From assembly GCA_003988855.1 (NCBI GenBank), contig QYAI01000165.1, forward strand, positions 1 through 53,256: a DNA stretch of 53,256 bases, in the 5' to 3' direction. The notes beneath the pieces were generated by a model. It saw nothing but the letters and a program-made list of their open reading frames with translations, had not been told where the DNA came from and made no database searches. Both the position numbers and the translations under genes were made by a program. Position 1 is the stretch's first letter. Every line of letters begins with the position of its first letter. Positions 22,234 through 31,512 of this stretch are shown piece after piece. The stretch comes from Arachnopeziza araneosa. Taxonomy: Eukaryota > Ascomycota > Leotiomycetes > Helotiales > Arachnopezizaceae.

Positions 22234-22813
22234 TTGCATGCTCAGGGGCAGTGGGAAGAGGTGTTGATGTACTGTAGGGTACATGGTGTGGTGATGCGGT
22301 GCGCGGTCTACGTGTAAAGTACCTTCAGGGAAGAGCTAGATGCTGTGGGTTCCATCTTGAGCAGGTGTGGAAGTTGGCCACTCGTGTGCGTACGAGGAGC
22401 TCAATGAAGTAGCTTGGGGAAGGCCAGCCATTCCTGTGAGGATGACATCCACATGTTTTCTTTTCGTACCGGGCGTATCTTGCAGCGTTTGGATCTCTGT
22501 AGTGCTCCCACTTTCTTGGGGCTATTTATGCTTGGTGGCGAGGTCTATGGTGGTGCGATGTTTGATGGTTGTTGTCTGTTTTATTTTCTGAATCCACCTC
22601 GAGAAAACATTCTGGGGACAAGAATCATAAGGTACTCTTCATGATCAAGCTAGTTGCATCGTGCTAGGTAGTCACACTTCTTAAATTTTAGGCTTATTCT
22701 CCACTTTCGCAAGAACCACTTGCTGGAAGGATAATCGAGTTCATCAATCTCTTGACATTAATCATTCTATTCAGTGTCTCGATTCCATGTCAAGCTGGGT
22801 CTAGAGGAGGAAC

Positions 22814-23427
22814 TCACTGCCGTCGAGCTAGTGATACGAGAGAATGTTGTCCATCAGATACGCGATACGGTTTCGCATTGAGCTCTGAACCATTTGCGTT
22901 TCCAATCCTTTGCAGCTCTGGTGCAATCATAAGTTCCCAACCACCAGCTTTTGCTTGCTGAATTTTTTCCGTTACTGAAGTCAAATGTGGTCCCTTTATG
23001 GTCACTACAATTCTACATCGCTGCATTCCAAATACAAGCCACGCGTCGGCCGCTTTTCTGGGCAACTCTTTCAAGATACGCAGATGATGACTGTCGTTTA
23101 GCCTTGACCCCACGATTGCCTCGAGAGATAATGAGAAATCCTCCTTGAGAGTCTCAATCATCGACTCGAACCCAGTTTTGATTCTCACCCGAGGGTCCAG
23201 TCCGGAAACGATGGATTGAGTCAACGCTGCGCGATGAAAGCGCTGTTAGCCCCACGGCAGAAGAAACTGGAAGAGCTCATACCAGTATCTTCTTCCGCTC
23301 TGATTTCAGAGTCCAAATTTCTCCATCCAATTTCCAATATCGGATCCCGAAACTCTGACGGGTAAGGCACCATTATCTCATACTCGTACGAAGAAGACAA
23401 CCAAGCCCACGAACGGCCAAAAGTCAT
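22814..23427 (-). CDS. Hypothetical protein, 185 aa
   Basis: The frame MTFGRSWAWLSSSYEYEIM starts at 23427. A 56-nt intron (23282-23227; donor GTATGA, a GCTAAC branch-like site, acceptor CGCAG) joins it to ALTQSIVSGLDPRVRIKTGF and on to 22814, giving 185 aa. Helix-rich stretches (IETLKEDFSLSLEAIVGS, LRILKELPRKAADAWLVFG) and a strand RCRIVVTIKGPHLTSV look protein-like. I do not recognise a family. It is divergent from the Hsp70-like relic, with only about 30 bp between their first clear codons. It may be a remnant of the same locus. The splice signals are the best support. Confidence 0.4.
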
Positions 23428-23453
23428 TTCCTCGTCCTACAGATACTTCTGCC

Positions 23454-24526
23454 TTGAAACGGCTTGTCATCGCTGTCGATTATGGAACAAAATTGACGGG
23501 TAAGGAATCGCCTTAGTTTTGAAAGGAGTGTTTTGTTCGATACTAACTGTGGTCAAGGAATTGCGTTCGCCACACCAACCTCCCCTTACGCGAATCTCAA
23601 GGAGATCGAAGTCTCAGGAGATTGGCCCGCTGAGATGGGAAATTCTGGAAAGATACCGAGCGTTATATCCTACTCCCCATCGACCGACGCCGGTGAGTTA
23701 CAATGGGGCGCGAGTATTAGTCCGAATGCTGTTAACAGTGACCATATGAAGAGGTTTTTCGATCACTCTGTCAACAGCGTGCTGGAACTTATCACAGGTC
23801 AGAGAGTGCAAGCAGAGTATAAAAACTATCGTATAAAGGTAGAGAAACTTTACAAATTAGGGAGTTTCGCAGCTTACACCGCCTAGAGCGTTTTTCTGGT
23901 CGGAGGATTTGGGGGATCGCCCTATCTACAGGAGGAATTGACAAAGTCCTTGAAATATCGTAAAATCGCCTTGCGCCGACCAGAATCAGCACTGGCGTAT
24001 GTTACCCCAAGATCACTGGCATCGTATCTAACATACTACTTCAGATGGACAGCCGTAGTTCGAGGTGCCGTTATGTATGGCATTGAGAAGCCCACCACGA
24101 AAAGCAGCTACAGTATCATGTTAACAGAACCGTTTTCGTTTAACTCTGATATCAATGATTGCCGCTGGGACAATGTGACGAACATGGCCATGGCTGATCA
24201 GCTCAGCTGGTTAGTTCGTCGAGAGACTGGATACTCCCAAACTCGACATTAGACATCCACACCCCATTCAGAGAACATGTTGACAAACATTTTGTCTGGT
24301 ATCATTCTGGTATAGGTAAACGGAAGCTCAGTATACCGGTGTACGGGTACGAACACCCAGACGACAATGTGCCTACGGTATATGGCTCAGGCTGTCATGG
24401 TATGTACCGATCTTCTTCACAGACTTTGAAATCTAGCTAAATCATATGACTATAGAGCTAGTTAAGGTCACATCCCTCGAGTGCGACCTGACTCTTATTT
24501 CCCTTGAAGAATTTGATATTGTCTGA
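23454..24526 (+). pseudogene. Hsp70-like ATPase relic
   Basis: Exon frames read LKRLVIAVDYGTKLTG, the phosphate-1 loop of the Hsp70/actin fold. A 58-nt intron (23500-23557, branch TACTAAC) follows, then IAFATPTSPYANLKEIEVS. After FFDHSVNSVLELI a stop (TAG at 23884) is met, and the same frame goes straight to VFLVGGFGGSPYLQEEL, the adenosine motif. The middle of the ATPase domain (well over 150 residues in intact relatives) is therefore missing. A 48-nt intron (23997-24044) precedes WTAVVRGAVMYGIEK, as in divergent fungal Hsp70-like proteins. One frameshift near 24235 leads to DIHTPFREHVDKHFVWYHSG, and the gene ends KVTSLECDLTLISLEEF at 24526. A start Met is not found. This divergent Hsp70 class is often numerous in fungi and linked in part to immunity-like loci. 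Confidence 0.7.
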
Positions 24527-25371
24527 TACTCCACTTCTTCCGAACTAGAGCCTCGCTCCAAATCCGGCTAATATCAACGAAACCTCGTTCATCTCTGTCC
24601 CCCGCGGAAAAGAAAACGAACAAACACTACCAGACGATATTTTGATCTCTCAGCCACTCAAATCAAGGACTCCTGGCCTGAAAAGATCGAGAGCATGAAG
24701 GGGAGACAACGGCACCAAAGAAAATCCTATGAAAACGAGATTCAATCTCTCATTGGCTCGCAGGAAGACTTCCTGACATAAACAGACTGGGATTATGAAA
24801 TGAAGGTAATGTCACTGAAAGTTATTTGATGGAGATATGAACACTGGAAGAGTGCATCCGTAACTGATTTGGGGAAGAAAACGCTTTTCTTGCATTCGCC
24901 ACAATGCATGGGAAGATAGACTTCTATGAAGCCGGGCGTCGCAGCCTTATCTTGGTTCCGTAGAGGAAGCACCTGATTTGGATGGTTGGTGGAGATAAAA
25001 ACACGACTAAGATACACGTATACACGTATTCAGGGCGTACATGCAGCCAAGTCAAGAAGTCCTGCAAATATTTTTGAGGGCGGCACGCGAGGCCTCTGTC
25101 TGGTTTCATGATTGGAGAACTGATGTGATCATGCAGTTGTTGCAGATGAGGCATGCAGCGTGGGATTTATTGTATACAAAGCTATGGCCGCTTTACCTGG
25201 TTGTTCGGCTGCACCACATTTGTCATTAAGTTTTGGGTTGAGCGCTCATCATATCATTTTCTACCTCATATGATATCGTTGTTCACTTTGCTTTCTGTGC
25301 TAGAATTAACAGGCCGTTTAAATCAATACTGTGCCACAGCAGTGATATTCTGATCTTCTCAAGTAAACCAA
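24527..25371. other. Intergenic with weak coding remnants
   Basis: This is 845 bp. Around 24556-24705 one frame reads NPANINETSFISVPRGKEN and then stops. It may be the remains of another gene, but I cannot identify it. The rest consists of short frames without domains, and sequence becomes AT-rich past 25200. Confidence 0.4.
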
Positions 25372-26131
25372 ATGCCAGGATTACACGATGAGTCTGGCAA
25401 AATTCTGGAAAAGATTGATCAAAAGCTACGACCTAAAACGTACGAGCGGAAAGAAAATGAGCGGTTAATGATGGAACAAACCAAAGCCGAAATTACAGAT
25501 CTCAGGCGTGAGATGACTAGACGAGATGATCGGGAAAAGGTCGCCAAGCGAGAGAGAGAAGCCAGCGAAGAATACAGTTGACGGGAATTGCGAGGGCAAA
25601 AGAAAAAAGTTGCAGCAGAATTTGCTGAACTGGAAAGACCAAAAAAATGAAGAAGCTGCACGACAGCACGACCTGGAAAATCGGCGCCAGCAATCAGAAG
25701 CTGCACGAGAACGCGAACTGAAATTGCAGCGCCAGCAGGAGGAAAACCGCCAAAGACTTGAGGATTTCAAGATGCAGAAGCGGCGACAAAAGAAGCAGGC
25801 GAGGCTGGGAGCATCTACATCAGAAGCAATCTCTGATCTCAGACATCAGATCAAAGAGCGATACCAGCTTGACTGCCTAATCTGGAACTTGAAAGGGGCA
25901 AAACTGGCTGATAGACTTGTGTGTGAGGCCTTCATGGAGCGCTCAGACGCTATTCTGGATGAGATCGAGCTACGAGTCGATAGTTGGATAGAGCAAGACT
26001 GGACCTCAGAAGAATGGAAAAAAGCTAGACTTATTAGAGAGCGGGTCAAGAAGGGAGGCAAGAGGCGATGGAAGAACAATCCCCCGTGGGCCGAAGTAGT
26101 GGAGGAGCTAGCTCCATGGGAGATGGATTGA
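25372..26131 (+). pseudogene. Coiled-coil protein relic, two breaks
   Basis: The ATG at 25372 opens MPGLHDESGKILEKIDQKLR, then a highly charged coiled coil. TGA at 25579-25581 interrupts it, and the same frame continues RELRGQKKKVAAEFAELER until a seven-A run near 25639-25645. After that run the coiled coil continues in another frame (NEEAARQHDLENRRQQSEAA ... RQRLEDFKMQKRRQ) and ends PPWAEVVEELAPWEMD at 26131. Both parts belong to one former protein of roughly 250 aa with long Glu/Arg/Gln heptads. No enzymatic domain is visible. It lies downstream of the Hsp70-like relic in the same direction, but a functional link is not shown. Confidence 0.6.
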
Positions 26132-27197
26132 GTTAATCCTACAAATGCGTATTGATTCTATCCCTCGGAAGGATTTCTCTTTTCGCCTTACAGCACTGAG
26201 TCAAGTAGCTAGTGTAAGGGTATAGTTAGAGACCAGTGATAAGCGCAGTGTTGTGAGTAGTTGGCAATTAGTTATTTTTGGCAATTTAAAAGTACGAAAA
26301 CTTGGACTTCATGGCCTTTTGAATCTCATGATGATCAATTTGCGAACCGGTCAACCCACTTATTCGCCATTAAAATCCAACAAACAGCTGAGAGAGAATT
26401 GGTACAAGTCTTCCCTAGTGCAATGTCGGTTTTGCGTCTGTGTAGAAACTATGCACGCCAACAGAGCACTTTTGACTGGGTTGGGTAAAACAAGAAGTAG
26501 GGGACAGAGAAGAAACACGAGAACATCAAAAGTTTCAAAGCCAAAACGAGAAAACTAATTGTTGCTGAAATCCATGTATACCCATGTATAAAACCACACT
26601 TTAGTTGCCTCTGGTTAAGATGACACGAGACTATGCTGAGGCTGAGATCTCTATCACGTGTATTGTCAGTTCAGGTGCGCTGCCTCTCTGAGATAGCCCT
26701 CCCACTTCGGGTATAGCGCTGCACTAAGCTAAGCGTTGCTTTTGACAACGCCAAAGAGTTTTGTTAGGCATCCCGAGCCTGCTTGTACGTGATTAATAGT
26801 ACAGTAAATATGTTGGCATTGTCGGAAAATTCTCAGCTCTTCTTATTTGAATTAAGATTTGAACAAATTTAAAAATCGTTCAATGTTTATGTTATTTACG
26901 CGCTTTTAACAAACGAGAATTTCTAGTCGGGGATAGTTTGGCATTAAAAGGGTGCAAAATGTCACATGCTCATAAGATCGAGAAGCTGCCCGTAGAAAGG
27001 TAGTAAGTTCTCACCGTGGTCCTTAATATTATACCATCATAACTTAGTGAGAGTTAATAAGATAGAAGTGATGCCTCAGTGGGTGGTTTGCCCCCTGGGG
27101 CTCACCGCTTCTACTTCGGGTATAGCGCCTCATCTTACTAATCAATAATTTTTAAACCTGATATAGTTTTAAATAAGGCACTTTCATTTCATCTATT
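26132..27197. other. AT-rich intergenic region
   Basis: This is 1.07 kb with many short A/T runs and no convincing gene. The frame 26253-26558 has no recognised content. It contains one copy of a 16-bp repeat at 26704-26719 and another at 27113-27128. The composition suggests decayed, probably RIP-affected DNA. Confidence 0.5.
26704..27128 (+). repeat. Two copies of ACTTCGGGTATAGCGC, 409 bp apart
   Basis: The identical 16-mer lies at 26704-26719 and 27113-27128. Flanks are loosely similar: both have a GATAG upstream and a C-A-rich CTAAG/CTAAT downstream. The second copy sits near a possible weak hairpin whose outer arms are TAAGAT and ATCTTA. This could be the ends or internal part of a decayed short element. 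Confidence 0.45.
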
Positions 27198-27320
27198 GGA
27201 CTGCTGGCGCAACGGTAGCGCGTCGTAGGTTATTCCTAAATAGCTACTGTTTACAATATATCTAATTCTCTACAGTGACTCCAGATCAGAAGGCTGTCCG
27301 TTCAAATCGGGCGCGGTTCA
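27198..27320 (+). tRNA. tRNA-Trp (CCA) interrupted in the anticodon stem
   Basis: Without 27225-27275 the sequence folds as a complete 72-nt tRNA. The acceptor stem 27198-27204 pairs fully with 27313-27319 (wobbles allowed), with discriminator A at 27320. The D stem GCGC/GCGC encloses loop AACGGTA. The anticodon stem TCTGA/TCAGA has loop CTCCAGA, so the anticodon is CCA (Trp). The T stem GTCCG/CGGGC encloses loop TTCAAAT. Internal promoter boxes A (TGGCGCAACGG) and B (GTTCAAATC) are intact and a T8 run follows at 27336. The 51-nt insertion splits the anticodon stem between positions 28 and 29. Canonical nuclear tRNA introns lie at 37/38, so this is not an ordinary tRNA intron. It is either a gene with a novel type of intron or a pseudogene interrupted by an insertion. 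Confidence 0.8.
27225..27275 (+). other. 51-nt GT...AG insertion inside the tRNA-Trp gene
   Basis: The segment begins GTAGGT, has a CTAAT branch-like site 13-17 nt before its end, and finishes CTACAG, all as in the spliceosomal introns of protein genes in this window. Its boundaries are unique: moving them by one base in either direction breaks the tRNA stem. No target-site duplication is seen. GTAG at the start and CTAC near the end are complementary but do not form exact terminal inverted repeats. Confidence 0.65.
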
Positions 27321-27335
27321 AAACCGTTGAGTAAA

Positions 27336-27343
27336 TTTTTTTT
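27336..27343 (+). terminator. Pol III-type T-run after the tRNA
   Basis: Eight T residues begin 16 nt after the discriminator base. A run of four or more T on the coding strand terminates RNA polymerase III, so this would end the tRNA transcript. Confidence 0.65.
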
Positions 27344-27508
27344 CTCGACGGAATAAAGCTCAATTTTTTAGGTTTAGGGGCCTTCTCTTCTACCGAGGCC
27401 ATTAATAAGCTTCCTACCATTTCAGCTAAACCTTGAAGTTTATCCGTCTGAATAGCTTCGAAAATGCGACTGGTGCGACTAAAGCGAAGAAGTTTTTTTT
27501 TCAGTAAG

Positions 27509-27766
27509 TGTTAGGGACGGTTCTGTACGGGAGATCACGAGATATCACGTGTAGGCGCGAGTTGGTCTTGATCAGAGGAAGTAAGTCGTAGGAAAGTAGT
27601 GAGTATTGACTGTAACTTTAAGTTAAGCACACAGCTTTTAACCTAGTGGGAGGAGACCTACTCTTTTATACAGAGTTACTACCAAAGATCGCAGGTGGTC
27701 CATGCAATCCCACGTGACCTCGTCTGAGTCCTGTGATCGTGTACATGGGTCTGTGTGTCCGTAACA
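27509..27766. mobile_element. Solo LTR with 5-bp target-site duplication
   Basis: The 258-bp segment starts TGTTAGGGAC and ends GTCCGTAACA, an imperfect inverted repeat with the TG...CA ends of retrotransposon LTRs. The five bases just before (27504-27508) and just after (27767-27771) are both GTAAG. No internal retroelement region follows, so this is a solo LTR left by recombination. It inserted about 190 bp downstream of the tRNA-Trp gene, and some LTR retrotransposons target tRNA flanks. Strand cannot be assigned. Confidence 0.8.
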
Positions 27767-27771
27767 GTAAG

Positions 27772-28348
27772 ATAGCAATAACTTTGTACTTTAAAGAACA
27801 GATAAAGATAAAAAAAGTTTGATTATCTATATTAAACAGTTATAAAGTGATAGCTACCATATACCTTAGGGGTTATTATAAATAAAGTAGGTTTTATAGT
27901 TTTTAATTTTCTAGTTTTCTAGATTTCGCGAAATGGACTCAGCATCTTCGCTCGGGTTGCTAATCACGTGCCTAGACAGGCATGAATTGCACTGTAGCTT
28001 AGAATTCCCTCTTTACAGCTACCTATTTTTTACAGCTGCAGCGTTTCGTGATTGTGAGATTATATTTCTTGCAAAGATCTCTTTTCCTTTCTTGATAGCT
28101 TAATTACTTTCTCGCGATTTTGTTATTCTTTTTGGGATAGAGCTAACAATTGATGGGGTGGCTGTGGAAATGAGGTGTGGAGGGTACAAAACCCTCTCCT
28201 ACCTACCCAAAAGCGCGCTTGACTAATTTATCGCGTGAGTTAAATTTGTGTGCCTGCGTGCTTATTTGAGCTTTTTCCAATCAAAAGCTTAGATAATCAA
28301 GAGTCTAAGCATCCCATATCTTGCATGTCATTTAAAATGCGAGAATGA
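27772..28348. other. AT-rich region, no gene seen
   Basis: This is 577 bp, strongly AT-rich from 27780 to 27930. No open frame of note. It separates the solo LTR from the GIY-YIG-like relic. Confidence 0.5.
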
Positions 28349-31300
28349 TTATCAAGTCACTCTACTCTTGAGTTTTGTGGATACCCTAAGCCTGAGGCTG
28401 TATCCATAGATCAGGGAGTAGCGGATTCTCTACCAACAGTCAACTCGAGATACATACCAGTCTTCAGAAACACGATATTCAGGCACATTCGAAGTCGATT
28501 ACACTACCGTGGAATTGCTGTGCATCAGTTGCTTCCGCAACACTTACTGTACTGCCTCCCTATGAAAGTCGATCATGCTACCTGGGGCAGTATTCTCTTG
28601 CGACCAATCTGTGTACCTGATCACGTTCTTAAATCCATATTTGAGCTTGAAGTTGACACCGGTTACCAGAAAAAACACGAGAAATTTAACCGAATCACGT
28701 ACATGAGAACATATCCGTTGCTTGTCTCACAACTACGCGAAATTGTTGCGGATTGGGAAGCAAACCACTACTTTTATGAAGAAACAGAAGTTTGGAGGAG
28801 TATGATGGCTAGCCTAAGATCAAACGATACTGTATACTTACGTTACATTGGTGCAACAGAGACTACGACCCCTCACCAACGATTTCTGGCAGATCTGATT
28901 ATTAGGTCAAATGGATTCCTAGCTAGATTTCACACAACAGTTCAGCGATTATTCCCACAGGTCATTGATTCTACAATTGTCTATAAGTTCTCTGCAGTGA
29001 GGCGGAAGGAACATTGCATGTTTACTAAATCTGATCTTGATCTACCAGAGCAAGCACTGGTTGCTTTATTTGGATTTTCTTCGCTCTTAAACCAAGCCGC
29101 CGGAGGCTTCGATTACAAATATGCTCCTACAAGCGATCAACGTATCCTTTTTCAATCTCTGAAAACCAATACTCTGAAAACCAATACTCTGTCAACAATG
29201 AAGATGGAATTACACCCTGTTTCAAAACATACAAAAGAGTTATTAAGAAACTTGGTTTCGCGAATATCTAGCTATGTAGCAGAACAGAAGCTATCTGTTA
29301 CGCTAGGTCATTCGTATCCTGATTCTCTTAAAGATGCTGTCTTGGAGCAGGCTACGCCGTCTTTGTTCAGAGGAGCCACTGTACTATTTGTTACAATTGG
29401 AAGTGGAATTAGTAGATCTGGGTTTCTAGGCAATGAACCATTCTACAACGGCTTAAGCGCAGCAGCATCGCTGATGAAGGATTTTATTTCACAATTATAC
29501 GGATAGGAAGCACCACATCTTTCTGACGGATGCCGTCATCTACAAGATTTGATAGAGGCCAACCGAATGCCCTTTGTGGACCTCTGCCCGTGGTTAGGGG
29601 CAGAAGGGCCAGATTTGCTTGCTGCAATTGAGTTTTTGCGAGGTTATTTAACAATAGTTCAACCGCTGGTGGTTTTAACTTTAGTGTATTACGATCGATG
29701 CTGTAGCATATAAATACCTTGCTTTCATCCCGGACGAGTCCGATATATGAAGAAACGCTAATTGTTCTACAAAGTATTTGGAATGACATTATGGATACTC
29801 TTACTAGCAATAAATACGGTTGTTGCGATGCATGATTCCTTAGCAGATATGTCAAGAGGGTCATTCTGTCGCAAGGTCAAAAACCACGTCGATGAGGTTC
29901 TTCAAAGAACTAAACTTGATATTATTTTAATTCAGATTAACAGAGAACTTCAAGTAGGGGAGAGAAAAAATGTTTTCAGTGGTCGAATTAGGACTTTGGC
30001 ACATTGGTTGTACCACGAACTAAGTCTCTTAACTTGGTTGCATCAAGTGAAATTACGGTAGCCACAATGAACCCGTACAATCCTTTGATACTAACTTAAT
30101 TAGGACCGAGCCTTATTTAATTAGCGATTTTGCAGTTGGATCTCCTAACTCGATAAAGGAGAATTAGAAGAACTATGGGCTTCAAATATTCCAGAGCTAC
30201 ATGAACACCTTACCCGCAACGAAAAGCGTTTCTGGTTTCAGTGGGGGCATGAGCTTGAAGAAGGAACATCTTATTTTGCCGCCGCTCTCGTTGCTGCTAG
30301 GAAATCTTTCTTTGCAGCTGCTCTGGTTGCTGCTCAAAAGACACTCCACATCGACCAGCAAACTACAGAAGATTATACGCAAGATTTAGTTTCGAAAATG
30401 TCAACGGCCCAGTGCATCTCCCTAGTCAACAGATACGGTGAAACTTTTCGAGATAAGGTTTTCTCAAGAGTGTCTGCACCAAGGAGAAGATTTAACGGTA
30501 CAGAAGTATATGTATGGAAGAATCTTAGTATTCTTATAGTCTGGATTAGCCCAGCTGGCCAATCTTAAAACTTCCTTCTTCGTCCGCCATCATCCTGTCA
30601 ACAGTCGGATCAAAATGATCGGCGTTATATTTTCTTGTATGCTCCCGTTCTTGCATTAATATTCCACAACCTAGGAGAGTGCTAATATTTCAGCAGCACT
30701 AAAGATGGAATTGACATACGTCGTGAAAATAATATGCTTTGTCTAGTCTAAGGCAAGGCACTCGGATCAAATAATCTAGTTACATTCCCGATTGTTCATT
30801 TGAACAGTTCTCAGAAGTCAGCCGCTCTTGGTGATAAATTGGTGCAGCTATGGGAAGCTGAGACTGGTCTCCATTGGGCCAAAGTACTTAGTCCATCTTT
30901 AACTCAATTTGACAAACAAGTGAACTTTATGGACAATGATGATACTTTGCCATTGAGCAAAACTTTCTTCACAAGCCCTGGCTGTGAAATAGTTAGAGCG
31001 AACTGGAAAGAAGACCGCTTGGCGCCATATAAACTTCCCCCAAAACCTTCAGATGATATGCGGTTGATATCTCAATTTCTCAACACGCAATGACCGCTTG
31101 GAGGGACGATATTCATAGGTGTTCCAGAAAAGTGGCCGGAAAGGCAGCACGATAATATTTGGACGCTATTACAACTGTAAGTTCATGTGGAGAATATTCG
31201 AGTGTCTTAGTTTTACTACAAATCCTAGAAGCTAATGCTAAATTCAGATTCCTTCAGTGTCCGAAATGGTTACATCATCCACGAATTACACAACTCCAAG

Positions 31301-31512
31301 CTTGGGCTTAGGATCTTTCTGCTAGTCGAAAAAGCTCACAGATGATCATTGCATTGGAGTTTCACAGGAGAATCTTGACCCAAAAAAATTCAGAAAAGAA
31401 ACCAGACTGCTATAAGACAGCTAGGCAAAGATGTGAAATTAGCTGGTACAGAGATTACTATAGGGGAGGAAGACTTGTATGCAGCATTTGTGAGCTAGAT
31501 AAAGCTAGGTAA
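28349..31512 (+). pseudogene. Long GIY-YIG-like fungal protein relic
   Basis: One frame is open from just after a TGA near 28346 to TAG at 29504-29506 (about 385 codons) without an early ATG. Near the middle it reads NDTVYLRYIGATETTTPHQRF, which resembles the core of the GIY-YIG nuclease fold (Y, YIG, T, then Arg). It ends GATVLFVTIGSGISRSGFLG. Past the TAG the same frame continues EAPHLSDGCRHLQDLIEANR to another stop. Further coding-like blocks follow in the region: HDSLADMSRGSFCRKVKNHV (29827 on), RNEKRFWFQWGHELEEGTSY (30210 on), LGDKLVQLWEAETGLHWAK (30828 on) and a C-x2-C end near 31480. These look like parts of one very long protein broken by many stops. Assignment to GIY-YIG is from the motif only, and the original role is unknown. 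Confidence 0.45.

Larger units (their letters stand above)
21326..22813. other. Long intergenic region with local repeats, no gene seen
   Basis: This is 1.49 kb between two convergent genes. It contains a 64-bp imperfect tandem duplication and a G-rich repeat tract (both listed). Overlapping frames at 21857-22317 arise from the repetitive GC-rich sequence in several phases and have no domain. No tRNA or conserved RNA structure was recognised. Confidence 0.5.

Noticed and set aside
22000..22320. Several overlapping frames in the GC-rich interval
   Set aside because: They are open in many phases because of the repeat composition, with no domain in any phase.
25419..25770. Minus-strand Ser/Cys/Phe-rich frames
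   Set aside because: They are antisense shadows of the charged coiled-coil relic.
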